In this document: positions 1-11,849 of the stretch, piece by piece | Layout: the number at the start of each line of letters is the position of its first letter | Position numbering within the stretch: the stretch's first letter is position 1 | DNA from: Branchiostoma floridae | Taxonomy: Eukaryota; Chordata; Leptocardii; Amphioxiformes; Branchiostomatidae | Assembly: GCF_000003815.2 (NCBI RefSeq) | Contig: NC_049990.1 | Coordinates: forward strand, 12,653,443-12,717,442 | Length of the DNA stretch: 64,000 bases | Direction: 5' to 3' | Position numbers and translations under genes: made by a program | The notes under the pieces: generated by a model | What the model was told of the DNA's origin: nothing | The model's input: the letters and a program-made list of their open reading frames with translations, nothing else | Databases searched by the model: none

Positions 1-1345
1 ACAATGAATGAATGAATGAATGAATTTTATTAACGTGTCATGCGTTAGAACGCCCAGCCCACGTGGGCTTATAAGACACACACAGTATAGATTATAGTTG
101 AACATAGGAATTGTAACATAGAAGAACGTCAGGAACATAGTCAGTAACTAATATACAAATCGGATAACAAGACCAGAAATCAAATCATAATCACATAAAT
201 CAAAACCATCAAACAAACGTTTCACAGATCTAGACAGAGCTGAGTTTATACAGGAGATAAGGAAAACAAATTAGTAGACAGGAACATAATTGGTAACCAT
301 TATATAAATTGGATAACAGAACAGATATCAAATCATAATCACATAAATCAAAACCATCAAACAAGGGTTTCGCAGAGCTAAACAGAGCAGAGTTTATACA
401 GAAAATAAAGAAAACGTAATAGTACAATAATAGTTGTACATAAGTGGACAGGTTGTGTATTCATGTGTATAATTGCCTTCTTCTTTTGTTCCAAGCTTTG
501 CGTATGAAGTTAGAAATTTCGGAGACCCCCTCTTCAAACAACCATTTCATTCTGAATTCATCCCTTTCCCAGATGACCTCTGGACATTTGTCGAACATTT
601 TGCAAAAGATACTTTCTCGTAAGTCGTCATAAAAAGGGCAGTAGAAAAGAAAGTGGGCCTCGCTTTCTACCTCACCCAGGCTACACATTGTACAAATTCT
701 ATTTTCCTCAGGTATAGCTTGATACCGCCCGGTTTCAATGTACAATGGTAATATCCCTGCTCGGAACTGCGCACAGAGGGATCTTTGGCTTTTACATAGG
801 TTCATTGTGACATAACGTTCTGTACAGTAAGCATCCTTAAATAATCTATAGGTTCTGAGTTTGGGCTTTAACCATATGTCAGAAGCCCAGTCTTCTTGGT
901 ACAAGTCAAACAATTTCTCTTTTATTTGCTTTGTATTAGCCCTTAGGTTGTTTAGGAAAATGTGTTCTTGCTCAACACTACCGTAGTATTCTCTGTACAT
1001 CCCTGCTCCAAGGGCCATGGTTTTGCAAATCCCACATAAAGACTTTTTTGGTAAGTCTGTCATTAGACATATTTATAAGTCTATTCCACAAGGAGATTAC
1101 TGCTCCTTTCCCTCTTATTTCACATGGCATCCAGCCCATGTCTCCTGTTATGGCAAGGATGGGTGCAAATTTGTGTACACCTAAGAAACACCGTATTGCC
1201 CTATTCTGGACCACAGAATACTTATCATATTTCTTAAATCCCCAGACACCTGCGGCATAGTCAAGAATAGGGCAAACACACGACTCATAGAGTTGTGTAT
1301 AAGCGTGGTAACCAAGTTCTTTCAGAGCCTTAACTTAACCCAGAA
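1..1345 (-). mobile_element. 3' part of a CR1/L2-group LINE, frameshifted
   Basis: On the minus strand this reads as the C-terminal part of a LINE ORF2 downstream of the reverse-transcriptase core. From about 1310 down it gives a stretch with CPILDYAAGVWG, then RAIRCFLGVHKFAP and RLTKKVFMWD. After a frameshift near 960-1000 it continues to about 461 with a CTMC...EAHFLFYCPFYDDLR segment, the Cys/His region typical of CR1, L2 and Crack-type elements. The plus-strand start of the window is a run of TGAA units, which is the microsatellite tail at the element's 3' end. The copy is dead: frame broken, 5' end missing. It lies in what should be intron 4 of the JmjC gene copy 1 and is absent from the matching intron of copy 2. 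The exact clade is uncertain. Confidence 0.8.
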
Positions 1346-1377
1346 TACTGCCTAGGGCTCTTGTACATGTTCAGTAT

Positions 1378-1525
1378 ATTATTGTTATTGTTATTGGGTG
1401 GTCTGACTACACCTTCTTGGCAGCCAGGGGCTGAATTGCGAGGAGCTTACAATAGGCGGGGCTAACTCGCAAGGGTCTGGAGTGAGCTGCCATTCAGCAC
1501 AACTCAGGTGACCTCAATACGACAG
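1378..1525 (-). repeat. SINE-like interspersed repeat, copy 1
   Basis: This segment is the reverse complement of 44703-44858, sharing for example the CCTCGCAATTCAGCCCCTGG core. It ends in a TTATTG-rich tail, which on the minus strand is an AATAAC-type 3' tail. On the minus strand the 5' part carries ATGGTAGCTCGCTCC, which resembles a tRNA box A; I see no clear box B. The flanking text around GTTCAGTATATTA is shared with intron 4 of JmjC copy 2 (near 49393), where the repeat is absent, so it inserted after the gene duplication. Confidence 0.6.
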
Positions 1526-1796
1526 AAATTGTCCCAGGTGCAGCCAAGGAGCTGTAGGTTTGAGTTTGTTGTATGACATTGCACAATTGTTGACTATTGA
1601 ACATTGTAGAACAGCCCATATTGACACACAACAGAAACACACACACTCACACATACATGTACGTGCAGGTAACACAGATCTAGACAAGCCCAAAACAACA
1701 TTTCACTTCCTTAGCCTGGAGGTTTTGAGAAACTTCAAGACATTCTGTGTAGTTGTTTTTTATGTTTCATACTTACAGTCAGTGTTTGTTGTTTAG

Positions 1797-4700
1797 GCTT
1801 GGGAGCCATCACGAGAGATCGGAGGGTACTCAGAAGTTAATGTGCACCAGGTTGATCTACTGCAGCACCCCAACATGGCCAAGGTTCGCTGGTCCAACTT
1901 CACTATTCACGCAGGGGACTGCCTGTATCTACCCAAGAGTAAGTGTCACCAGTTCAGCTGAACTCCATTCATGAAGAGTGTTAAAGCCCTACCCACAAAC
2001 GTAAGATGGCGCCCATCTCCGCTTCAAAGGCCTGGGCCACACATAGTTGCGTGCACTACAGCAGGGGGCTAGCTATAGTCCACCGGTAGTGTAGTGTGTT
2101 TAGCTTCAGGGCTATAATCCATACTCTGCCTCTTAGCAGAGAAAGAAGTAACCATCTTTGGTATTGACTTGGTCACAACATCCAGTCTTCCTTTTTAGTC
2201 TCCCATCCAAGGACTGACCCGACTGCATGTTGCTCAACTTCCGAGATCAAGGGATCAGGTGTATCAACGCACCACAGCTGTAGCCTACCCACCTACCTAC
2301 ATTTGTACCTACCTAAAAAGTGTTATAGCTCCTCCCAAACTTTGATAATACAGCAACCCGATGAAACTCTTTTCGAGCGCTAAAACCTGTCCTCTTCTTT
2401 GGCAATAACTGCAAATGCTGCACCAATGGACGGTGCTCTATCTAATTTTCATCCCGACCCCATCAACCTAGCCAGAAACATTGCCTCTGTGTGCGCTCCC
2501 AGGTTACTGGCACCAAGTGGAGTCAGTAGGAGATGTGAACCTTGCCGTGGCTCTCCTGTTTGCTAGGCTAGAGGAGTTTGATGACTCTGACTGTGACACA
2601 CAGAAGGTGGAGTACACACCCCTCAGCGACTTTCAGGTTAGTTTCTATGAATGTTATATCAAATGCTTGTTTTCCATTTTAGTCTCATACATGTAATGTT
2701 GTAGTACAGTATGTAGTCTAGCTACTCAGGCTATTTTCCTATAGATAAGATTTGACTGAATCTGTGTTGATGAATTGAGGTCCCAGACTAAGTAAGACCT
2801 ACCTCCAACTGGCGCGGAAGGACCCAACTATGAGGGCGGTCACGACAGCAAAAACCACTCAGGTGGCCTCTAATGGGATTTTCTTCAGGAGAAACTCCAG
2901 GGTCATAGCCAGCACCACACCTTTAGCATAGCCCACCTTTTCTGGAAACCCTAAAAAGTGTGAACTACATTTTGTATTCCAATACTAGGTGATGTGGGAT
3001 TGGCCAGGGTTTGGAAACATGACCATGGGACATATGGATTTGGAGATGGGGGCCAGGGAACAGCTGTATGAAATGGTGGAAGAGAGTGATGAAGGCCTTA
3101 CTCAAGATTTCATCTTTCAACTACTCAAGTTGGTAAGTGTCGAGGCTCACTAATTCATGTACTTATTGTCAATGTTAACTAAATTTGTATGTCAATATTC
3201 GTCATTACACGTCCACTCTCTCATCTCAGCCAGGTCTCATGTAAATTGAAGTAACCCCCAATATAACCCAGGCAGCCATAAACAACCCAGGTAGACAGCC
3301 CAGCCTTTTCCATAAACCTGTGACCTTATAAACAGCTGTATTGCACCAAGGCAAAGTGTTTTTTTCTGTTGTGAGAAATATGACTTTTCTAGTAGGATAT
3401 ACTTAAAATTTGTGTTATGTCCTCTACTGCTTGGTGTACACTTAATTTTTTTTGTGAGAAAAATGGAATAATTATATCTCCCTCACCTTTCGTCAATGTA
3501 TTTGTATTTTTCTACACAGGAGATGCCTGAATTTGATGACGAGTTTCTTCTTGAGAAGGCTGAAAGGGTGAGTAGAAAGAGGTGCATATAACTGCATGAA
3601 AAGACACAATGGACAGGCGACCTAAGCAATGTTCGAGCATTAAACGTGGGAAAAAATCTGGATAAGGCAATTGGTATGAAACTGATATCTACTGAACTAT
3701 ATTTCCAAATTTACATCATTATTTCATACTTTAAGCAGTTAAAAATACAAACAAGCCATGCTAGGATTCCCTACATTCACAGTGTCCTTGCGCCATTAGG
3801 GCATAGAATATTTGCTCCTTGAATGTTGGTATGGAATGGAATAGAGTTGCTTTATCTTACTACGTAGAAAAGTGCCCACAAGATTTATTATATTCGCCAG
3901 CGAATATTATGAGATTGCTTACTTGGGTCTGTATGTAGGTCAACAGCATATAAGTCGAGAAATTGTGGATGGAACTTTTTGATTTTTTGTAGGTGTGTAG
4001 CGGTTGTCGAAAGGCATGCCTAGTTTGAAAATGGTTTACCTGGCGTTTTCCTACGGTACAGCAGCGAGCTTTGTATTTTTTCGAGGTTTGTTTCGAGAAG
4101 CATAACTCAAAATGCAGCTGGGCGATTTCTACGATATTTGGCAGGTGTGTAGCGGTTGTGTAAAGGATTGTCATGTGCGAGAATGGTTTAGCTAGCTTTT
4201 ACCTATGGTGCTGTATCGGGATTTGTATGTAATTGCGTTTGTCTGTTAACACGATAACTCGAGATGTTCTACATGGATGCTAATGATATTTTGTTGATAG
4301 GTAGGGGACACAGAAAGGAAGGTCAAGTTCGATAATGGGCCTCCTGGCGACTTGTTTTGGTACTGCAAGTGAGCGTCAAAGCTTGCGCCTAAATTTTCCA
4401 GAAGTGCCATGTTCATGATTTTTAAGTGGTGGATAGCTGTTGGGACTAGGAGTGAATGGTGTAATTTTGGGCCCCCTAGCAGCTTGTTTGGAACTGCAGT
4501 GGGTCTTATAGTTCGTAACTTTTAAGAAGGATAACTTCAGAGGGGATTGATGGATATTCTTTGCTCTTGGTAGGTAGGTACTTAGGGTGATTATCAACAT
4601 AATGAGATGCTAATTATGTAAACCGCGATCTACTTAATATAATTACTTTAACTTATACTGGAGAAGAATATCCCTTACAAAAGTGTCACCCTAGCCTGAT

Positions 4701-7700
4701 CTCCTTCCCCTAAAAGGGCCAGTCACAGCAAATTAACCCCCTGCCCTCAGCCTCCTGGCCTCAGCAGGGAGATGACCCCTCAACTCAAAGACAAATCAAA
4801 GGTGGAGCAGAACTAATCGCCATGGCAGACCGTGGCAGGGATGTCAGTTCCCAGTAATTGGAGATGCCTTGAATTTACAAGTTTGGATCTTTGGTAACCT
4901 AAATGCTGTTCATAGAATTTAGTTTTGAATAGCTAATGGTGAGCATGACATAACTTTGAGACAATCAAATGTAAGGAACTTATTCCTATGTACTAAATAG
5001 AGGATTGCTTCTGTTACCAATCTAATCAGAGATGTGATTAACAGATTAGCCTGATGATGCACATGTCATTGACCTGTTAATTGTTTGCAGTGGAGAGAAG
5101 CATGAACAAGTGTCTTTAGGCTCCGAGGTTTATATTCAAACCAAGTAAGCTCATCAGAAGTCTTTCTGCTTGGAGCAAAATATATTTCTGGTGACATTAT
5201 AATATGAGCCAGTGGTCAAGTGGCATTTTCAGTCAAGGCTGGGAAGATTAGCAGTGTTAATAGGCAATCAAACAGTCCTTCATTCTGATCATTATTATCC
5301 ATGCTATGATATTGGTAGCACATTTGTTGTAAGTAGCTTAAAGAGCATGACGCTAGTACTTTTTTTAGAGTCCAAATACCCAGGTCTAACAGTCAGTCAG
5401 TCAATTAGTCGACACCGGACATCAACTCGGGAAGCTTGCTGGACCCTTATAACAGTGATCCATTCATTATACTCCAAAAAGGCTCTGAGTATCTAGAGAT
5501 TATTTTGTTTGCGCATAGAGAAATGTCTCGGTACCAGAGTGATGCATGCTAGTTCTAAGAGCTTGGCCAAGTTTTATAGCAGATGAGAGGAGTTACACAG
5601 AGAAATATCTGACCATCTATTACTTCAAGCCATACCAGAACTTCAAATGAAGAAGGTGAATCCTCGGGGGGGGGGGGGGGGGGGTCATATACCGCCATGG
5701 CTACTGTCCAACTTCTATGAAGAGCTTGCTCCTGCAATGTGCAATATCTACAATGCATGCTTACAACATTCCCTTACAATGGACAGAAGAACTGGTAGTG
5801 CCAGTACCGAAGGTGACCAGGCCCAAAGGTCTTGAAGATTTCAGGTGCATTTCCCTAACGAGCTATCTGGGTAAGGTGTACGAGGTGTTTCTCCGGGACT
5901 TATTGCTACAGGACACAAATCACCTGATTCATGACTCTCAGCATGGTTTCAGAAAGTCTCTGCACTCATCCAGACAACGCAATCCTGGTTTGATGCGGTT
6001 AACAGTTCTCCTAATGCAAGTGAGCATCACTTAGAACTAAATAGGTTGGTATCGTAGGGTAGAGTGACAGCAATTAGTTAATGTGCCTAGCAACCGCCGG
6101 GTCCTCTCAGTTCTGTGATATCCTTTGTCAGCTGGCCGAAGAAGGCTTGCACTGGGAGATCGAATAAACACGATATTTCGCTGTTACTCTGTTTTATAAT
6201 GTTTTTACAGCGCTTTTCTATAGTGTCATTTTTAATGACACAGTCTTGTGAACACGTTTTTTTGCTATTGCTCTGTTTTATTAAGTTTTTACTGCGCTTT
6301 TCTATAACTTTGTCATTCTAAAGACACAGTCTTCTGAACACGTATTTTTGCTATTACTGTGTTTTATAAAGTTTTTACAGCGCTTTTCTATGTGTCATTC
6401 TAAAGACACATTTACTTAACAGACATATACATGTATGGATATCTATAGGACCTGGTATGAATAAGTCAACATATTGAGTATAGCATGTCCTTTACACTAT
6501 TGGTTCTACAGTATAAGCATTTGTGGATATATTTTCCTATAACATGAACACACAGTACTGGTGCTGGTGTTCCTGCAATGAAACCCTCCCAGAGGGTCAG
6601 CCAGCCAGCAGACAGGCCGACCTGGGGTCACTGGTAGGGTTGGAGCAATTACTATGCCTGTCAATCAGCTATTTTGTCTTTGCGGGGCTATGGATGGGGG
6701 GATCTGAGTAGCCTGGCGTGATAGCCAGCCAGGTAGACTGTGTAAAATACCTCTGACTTAACTCGCGATTGCAAAACTTTACTTACTATTTTCATGAGAT
6801 GGACACAAACATTCACCAAGGTAGGGCCGTAACAATCCTTACGTATGACCCTTAGATAACCCTTAGATGACCTATTATCTAATACATAGGCCAGTCACTC
6901 AAAGTTTGTTCATTACTGCAATGTACATTTTGTAGAGTGATATCTTATCTAAAACTAAAGACCTAGCCTAACCTAGCCTAACTAAAGACCTTACATCCAG
7001 CTTTGCTATATTAACATCTCGTATTAAGCTGTATTTGGTGCTTAGCTGGCCCATTATAGCCATAATTACATACATTAATCATTGAGAAACAACGACCTTC
7101 GATAAAAAATGTTTATTTGGCGAATATGTGTGTTCGAGGAACTCTAGTTTATTTATTTATTTATTGATCTTATAGGGTGGTCCCTTCAGTCAAAAAAATT
7201 GAACTTTGACAGTTGAAGTTCCTCTAAAGGCACAGACTTACAAATATGCAATATTAGACATCTTGAGAAAATCTTTGAAGTTGGTCAACTTTTACGTTGG
7301 CTTTATAGCCATATACATTTCTCCATTCCAGACAGAATATGTAATATTGATGTTCTGAAAACCTCTTGCAGGGGTTTGCAGCTTTGGACGTGAACTCTAA
7401 AGGCAGTCTTGACTCTGACGATATCAAGGCCTTAGACTGGGACACACTTCGGGCCTTTATCCTGGAATTTGAAAACCAGGAGCCTTCCAACACAGAGCTG
7501 TTTGAGTACTCTTACACAACGGCCGAAGAAATCATGTAAGTAAGAATTCAGGGTAATCTGTTGTAGCCTTGAGGAAAATGCTGCACCAAAAGAATTGTTT
7601 GATTGTAACCTTTAGTCAAAGCTACAGGATTGCAGCAACAGAAAAAGGTGTTAGATGTGTCATTATTTGCACTACAAAGTATCAGTAACCTGCCCGCTAT

Positions 7701-8843
7701 GATTTTAAAACAAAAAGAGAGAAAATCATGTTCAGAAATTTAAGTGTTTAATAGGTTTATATTTTGCTAATCAATCATGTGCCACTTTTTAGGTGAAATT
7801 TTCTTTACCACATGTCCTTTATTGTGTACATGGATATTGCAGTTGTCCAATATGCCTTATCTTTTACCATGTGAATTATAAGTATATGTATGTTGTGTGT
7901 GTGTGCGCGCTGATGTTTCTCTTGTTCTTGTAGGGACATGATTTTAAAACTGGTCAAGAAGAATGGACAGCTGACCAGGTCTGACTTCATTCATGCCTAC
8001 ATGACCCAACTTGGGGGCACTGAAAAGTTTGGAACAGAGGTGGGTGTGATCTTACAAACATGGACTCATCAACTCACTCATCAACTCTCATCAACTCACT
8101 CACCAACTCATTCACCAACTCAATCACTCATCAGCTCACTCTCATCAGCTCACTCATCAACTCGTCAACTCACTCACCAACTCACTCACTCATCAGCTTA
8201 CCATCCCACTAACTCACTCTCATTAACTCACCCATCAACTCACTTCAACTCACTACCTCACTCATCAACACTCACTCCAACTCATCAACTCACTCCCTCG
8301 CTCATCAACTCACTCTATTACTCATCAACTCACTCCAACTCACCATCTCACCAACTCACTCCAACTCACTCATCAACTCACCAACTTCTCATCAACTCCT
8401 CATCTCACTCCGTCAACACTCTCACTCTTGAACTCACTCATCAACTCTCTCTCTCTTTAACTCATGTTCTCTCACTCACCCACTCACACATGAGATGACA
8501 GTCATGAGCTCCATAATTGTAACCTTTCAGTACAATCTGACCATGGCACCTGTCAATCATTGTTCTCCATTTGTGTGCAGATTTTTGACAGGTTGATTGA
8601 CTGTTTCCCATTTGTGTGCAGGTTTTCGACAGGTTGGTTGAGGGTCAGGATGAAGACATGATAAAGATTCAAGACCTGACAGTGGAAAAACTGGAGTACG
8701 CCTTGGAGAACTGGCTCATCCGGATTAAACCTGAGATGACTCCTGAGATGGACGAGGAATATCAAGAGCGGATGAAGGAATTTGACCGAAAGATTGGTGT
8801 ACCTAATGTAGCCGGTGATGCTCAAAAGCATACAGAGCTTTAG
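1797..8843 (+). CDS. JmjC (cupin_8)/EF-hand-like oxygenase, paralogue 1, 5'-partial
   Basis: Seven exons are visible: 1797-1938, 2503-2636, 2989-3132, 3520-3567, 7372-7535, 7934-8039 and 8622-8843 (stop included). Each is bounded by GT-AG and has the same length and phase as exons 5-11 of the intact paralogue at 47075-53937. They encode the second half of the JmjC fold, including the distal iron ligand in SYWHQVES. They also encode a D-rich EF-hand-like loop (DVNSKGSLDSDD) and a C-terminus ending in HTEL. Exons 1-4, with the HxD motif and signal peptide, are not in the window; they may lie to the left or be lost. No frameshift or stop breaks the seven exons, so the gene may be functional. Intron 8 is expanded to 3.8 kb against 0.6 kb in the paralogue, by repeats and a LINE fragment. 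The 3' flank is cut 145 bp after the stop by the large insertion starting at 8989. The substrate is unknown; 2-oxoglutarate- and Fe(II)-dependent hydroxylation is inferred from the family. Confidence 0.85.
2010..2287 (-). repeat. 5S rRNA-derived SINE in intron 5 of copy 1
   Basis: Read on the minus strand, about 2287 to 2198 resembles a 5S rRNA head. It has a GTTGATACACCTGATC stretch, then TTGATCTCGGAAGTTGAGCA and CAGTCCTTGGATGGGAGAC, which cover the internal promoter region of 5S genes. The rest, to about 2010, is not 5S-like. The same element sits at the same place in intron 5 of copy 2 (50330-50610), so it predates the gene duplication. It is too diverged and truncated to be a working 5S gene and fits the SINE3 (5S-derived) class. 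Confidence 0.6.
3880..4600. repeat. Diverged repeat of roughly 150 bp period
   Basis: Similar blocks recur near 3990, 4145 and 4300: GTGTAGCGGTTGTCGAAAGG, GTGTAGCGGTTGTGTAAAGG, then a weaker copy with GGGGACACAGAAAGGAAGG. Each is followed by a GAATGGTTTA-like and a GATAACTC-like stretch. It lies in the enlarged intron 8 of JmjC copy 1 and has no counterpart in copy 2. I do not recognise the family. Confidence 0.4.
5640..6034 (+). mobile_element. LINE reverse-transcriptase fragment, frameshifted
   Basis: Plus-strand translation gives a split RT N-terminal region. First comes SNFYEELAPAMCNIYNACLQ in one frame (from about 5706), then after a one-base shift VPVPKVTRPKGLEDFRCISL, TSYLGKVYEVFLRDLLLQ and HDSQHGFRKSLHSS. 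The order VPVPK, then FRCISLTS, then QHGFR matches RT motifs of non-LTR retrotransposons, and the catalytic FADD part is missing. A run of 18 G precedes it (5668-5685). The fragment is inside intron 8 of JmjC copy 1. Confidence 0.75.
6178..6415 (+). repeat. Three tandem copies of an 83-88 bp unit
   Basis: Units begin at about 6179, 6262 and 6350 with variants of TGCTATTACTGTGTTTTATA. Each continues with GTTTTTACAGCGCTTTTCTA and a TGTCATTCTAAAGACACA hairpin-like stretch. The tract lies in intron 8 of JmjC copy 1 and is AT-rich. No coding potential is seen. Confidence 0.7.
7140..7200 (-). repeat. LINE 3'-tail-like fragment
   Basis: Four TTTA units are followed by TTGATCTTATAGGGTGGTCC. The same start recurs at 34125, with GATCTTATAGGG replaced by AATCTTGTAGGG. 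A short tandem-tail plus a conserved GGGTGGTCCCTTCA block fits the 3' end of a minus-strand LINE or a LINE-mobilised SINE. Assignment is tentative. Confidence 0.4.
8047..8500 (+). repeat. Intronic CTCATCAACTCA minisatellite, copy 1
   Basis: This is an irregular tandem array built on ACTCATCAACTC and ACTCACCAACTC units with interspersed variants. It fills intron 10 of JmjC copy 1, starting directly after the splice donor. The same intron of copy 2 carries a related array (53094-53560). Long open frames across it rich in Ser, Thr, His and Leu are only a product of the repeat. Confidence 0.85.
8566..8648 (+). repeat. Duplicated 3' splice acceptor (41-bp unit x2)
   Basis: A 41-bp unit holding CCCATTTGTGTGCAG and the first bases of the last exon is present twice, with AG dinucleotides ending at 8580 and 8621. 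Only the second acceptor keeps the frame (VFDRLVEG...). Using the first adds 41 nt and runs into a stop. The paralogue has three such units. Confidence 0.8.
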
Positions 8844-9090
8844 ACACAATGGTTGCCACTGGTACGGAGTACACAGTCCTGTAGTTGTTGGGTTGTCATT
8901 CCAAACCTTATACCCAAAAAGTAGTTTAAAGGCTTATTTGTAGGGGTATTTGTATAGGTGGTAGGTAATAGTTGTCTAAACTGATATACAGTCATACCTG
9001 TCCTGAGCAACCACTCAAGGGACCGAGCAAAAATGGTTGCTGAGGACAGGTGGTTGCTCCCGACAAGTTGGTCAGTTGGCAAGCAAAAAT

Positions 9091-9096
9091 AATAAA
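9091..9096 (+). promoter_or_regulatory. Candidate polyadenylation signal inside the insertion
   Basis: AATAAA lies about 250 bp after the stop codon of JmjC copy 1 and 100 bp inside the inserted element. I see no canonical AATAAA between the stop codon and the insertion point. If used, the transposon would supply the 3' end of the host transcript. This is inference only. Confidence 0.25.
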
Positions 9097-9316
9097 TGAT
9101 ATGGTTTACATGATATATACCTTTCAGTTTGTTCTCAGGAAACATATCTACAAGAGATGCACTGAGTTTTTAATCTCCATGCTGTTATGTAAACAAATTT
9201 CAAGAAACCATTGTTTAACAATCAGAGCTGAGTTTGTCTAACAATCAAACATGGTTTGTTTTGTAGTTGTCTGTTTCCTTGAACAGCCCAAACAAGTGCT
9301 TTCAATTTCTCTTCCA

Positions 9317-10460
9317 GTATGAACGGATTCAGATGCAACTTGAGACATTATTATTGTCTCAAGTTGACATGATTTTTAGATCTGGGTACTATTTGTACAT
9401 AATATGATGTTATGTACTCCTAAACCCTACTCAAGACTGGCTTCCCTGGCTGGAATTCCAGCGCCTTACCCTAGGCTTTTGTCTGGCTGGATTTCCAGCG
9501 GCTTCCATTTGAGATACTCTGGCTGGAAATCCAGCGGCCAGAGCAAGACTGCCACCCTGGCTGGAATTCCAGCGCCTTACCCTAGGCATCTGTCTGGCTG
9601 GATTTCCAGCGGCTTCCATTTGACTGCTTCTCTGGCTGGAAATCCAGCGGTCCAGAGCAATCCAGCGGTCCAGAGCAAGATTGCTTCTTTGGCTGGAATT
9701 CCAGCGGTCCAGAACAAGACTGCCAGCCTGGCTGGAAATCCAGCGGCACTGTTTAACAGTGCCTCCCTGGCTGGATTTCCAGCGGCTCTGTTCAACATTG
9801 CCAGCCTCGCTGGAAATCCAGCGGCCCTGTTCAACACTGCCTCCCTCGCTGGATTTCCAGCGGCCCTGTTCAACATTGCCTCCCTCGCTGGATTTCCAGC
9901 GGCCTGTTCAACACTGCCACCCTCGCTGGAAATCCAGCGGCCCTGTTCCACACTGCCTCCCTGGCTGGATTTCCAGCAGCCTGTTCAACACTGCCACCCT
10001 CGCTGGAAATCCAGCGGCCCTGTTCAACACTGCCTCCCTGGCTGGATTTCCAGCGGCACTGTTCAACACTGCCTCCCTGGCTGGATTTCCAGCGGCACTG
10101 TTCAACACTGCCTCCCTGGCTGGATTTCCAGCGGCCCTGTTCAACACTGCCTCCCTGGCTGGATTTCCAGCGGCACTGTTCAACACTGCCTCCCTGGCTG
10201 GATTTCCAGCGGCCCTGTTCAACACTGCCTCCCTGGCTGGATTTCCAGCGGCACTGTTCAACACTGCCAGCCTTGCTGGAAATCTATCGACCCTGTTCAA
10301 CATTGCCTCTCTCAATGGATTTTCAGCGACACTGTTTAACACTGCCTCCCTCGCTGGAATTCCATCGGCCCTGTTCAACACTGCTTCCTTTCAAAACAGG
10401 TATACTCCTTACCTAGTGCTTTATTCGGTACCTTATATATACACGATGGCTGAATTTTGA
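9317..10460 (+). repeat. 39-bp palindromic minisatellite with conserved flanks (left block)
   Basis: Roughly 25 units of a 39-bp repeat occupy about 9440-10385. Each holds GCTGGATTTCCAGC, GCTGGAAATCCAGC or the perfect palindrome GCTGGAATTCCAGC, with a spacer like GGCACTGTTCAACACTGCC. The block starts with a hairpin (9336-9366: 12-bp arms CAACTTGAGACA and its complement, 7-nt loop) and a conserved lead-in to 9440. It ends with TGCTTTATTCGGTACCTTAT and GATGGCTGA. The whole block reappears inverted at 36390-37772. Because 39 is divisible by 3 and the unit lacks stops, open frames run through it on both strands; they are not genes. It resembles the minisatellite families reported in amphioxus DNA, a link I cannot verify here. 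Confidence 0.85.
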
Positions 10461-11849
10461 CGATGGCTGAATTTATTGTAATATAGTACTTTTATAGTAG
10501 AAATATATTTGTATATGTGTCTACAGTAAATGTCAACAGTAACTTACTTTTATAAGCGTTTTCTGTCCGATTTATAACTGATACAACATCATTGGTGCAT
10601 TTTGCGGGTTTTAGCGACCCGGAGACAAAAAAGTTAGGGCCCTGTGCCACCCCTGCTTTAGGTACGCAAGACCGTCTTAGACATCCCTCATCCATCGTCT
10701 TCCGGTCACAGAACGTCCCGCAATCTTCTGCAGAACACGTAAATAGCTCTGAACATCCCGCAATCATCCGCAGAACTTGTAAAAAGTTATGCAAGAGCCT
10801 TGTCAAAACAAGGCGGCAGGCGGCGATTTTAGCCGCCTACTTACATTTTTCCAGTCGGCTACTTTGGGTTAGAATTTCAAAAAATAAAAGTTTAAGTCCA
10901 GTGTTCCCTGTTACAAAATCCCCCAGCAATTTGTTTTGATAAACCTCTGGCAGTTTTCTGATAGTTGGCCCCCGGTTAGGGGTCATAGCGGGGAACCTAT
11001 GCCGATTTTTTTTGAAATTCAGGATTTTTTTGTCAATTCAAAGTTTAAAGATAACAGTAAAAGTTACCCACAATACACCCCCAAACCATATTTAGGGGTC
11101 TAAATTTAAAAATTTTTCCAGGGGGAGGCCCCCCCAGACCCCCCCTACAGGACGGGGGGACACCCCTCCTGTACCTACCCCCCGGTTGCCACTTCGTGGC
11201 TTGCCGCAAGCCGCTATGCGCCTTGCCTGCTACTTTCATATATTAGCCCCTTAGTCTAAAAGTTTGTGACAAGGCTGAATTAGATGCCCAAAGCCTTCTG
11301 CAGAGATCCACAAATTCCTACGAATTCACAATAAACAGCTCACAAAACTACAATCTATGATGATACTCATTGGTAGCTGAGTGTATGATTGTTACGTAGT
11401 ATGAAATGCTACAAATAAAATAATCCGGCGTTATAAAACTATGTTGGCATACACGTAATATGGCAAAATGTTCAAGAACACTGGCGTCTGTCAGTGGCTG
11501 CATGTGTAAATAAACATCCCTTCAGCAGCACAACTCTTCTATAGCACAGGTACAAACTGCAATTTGATTTGGCCAAAGTTAAGGAAAAAATAGAAAGAAC
11601 AACATTTGCCCTGGAGCACAGAAAGCATATTTCGATCCATGGTCATCCCCATTCGCAAATGTACTGTTCTATATCAATCTTAAGCATAAATTGTTTTGAT
11701 TATCCAACAACATCATCCCACTCCAATTTTTAAACTGGATGTCTAAAAGTTGCCCCTTAATACAAGAATGGACTCTTCCAGAACACCCCCATCTATGTAA
11801 AATGGACTGGTCTATGTGTCCCATTTCCCATTTCTAGTTAACAGCTACC
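10461..11849. other. Intergenic DNA inside the insertion, no gene recognised
   Basis: No coding region is supported. The part at 11097-11230 is very C/G-skewed (blocks of C and G around CCCCCAGACCCCCC) followed by a GTTGCCACTTCGTGGC hairpin-like stretch. It has the look of a short dispersed repeat, but I see no second copy in this window. Confidence 0.4.

Noticed and set aside
2198-2287. A possible functional 5S rRNA gene
   Set aside because: Only the 5' two-thirds resembles 5S, with several changes, and no T-rich terminator follows. The same insert is in both paralogous introns as part of a longer repeat.
7938-8498. 186-codon frame rich in Ser, Thr, His and Leu after exon 10
   Set aside because: The first 34 codons are the true exon. 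The rest is the intronic CTCATCAACTCA array beyond a good GTGGGT donor that the paralogue also uses.
8047-8500. A CRISPR-like array (also 53094-53560 and 9440-10385)
   Set aside because: Units are head-to-tail without unique spacers, and the setting is an animal genome with spliced genes.
9404-10460. Long open frames of 259-311 codons with ASLAGFPAALFNT-type repeats
   Set aside because: The repeat unit is 39 bp, i.e. 13 codons without stops in several frames on both strands. The frames follow array length, and the palindromic DNA unit explains them. No flanking gene structure.
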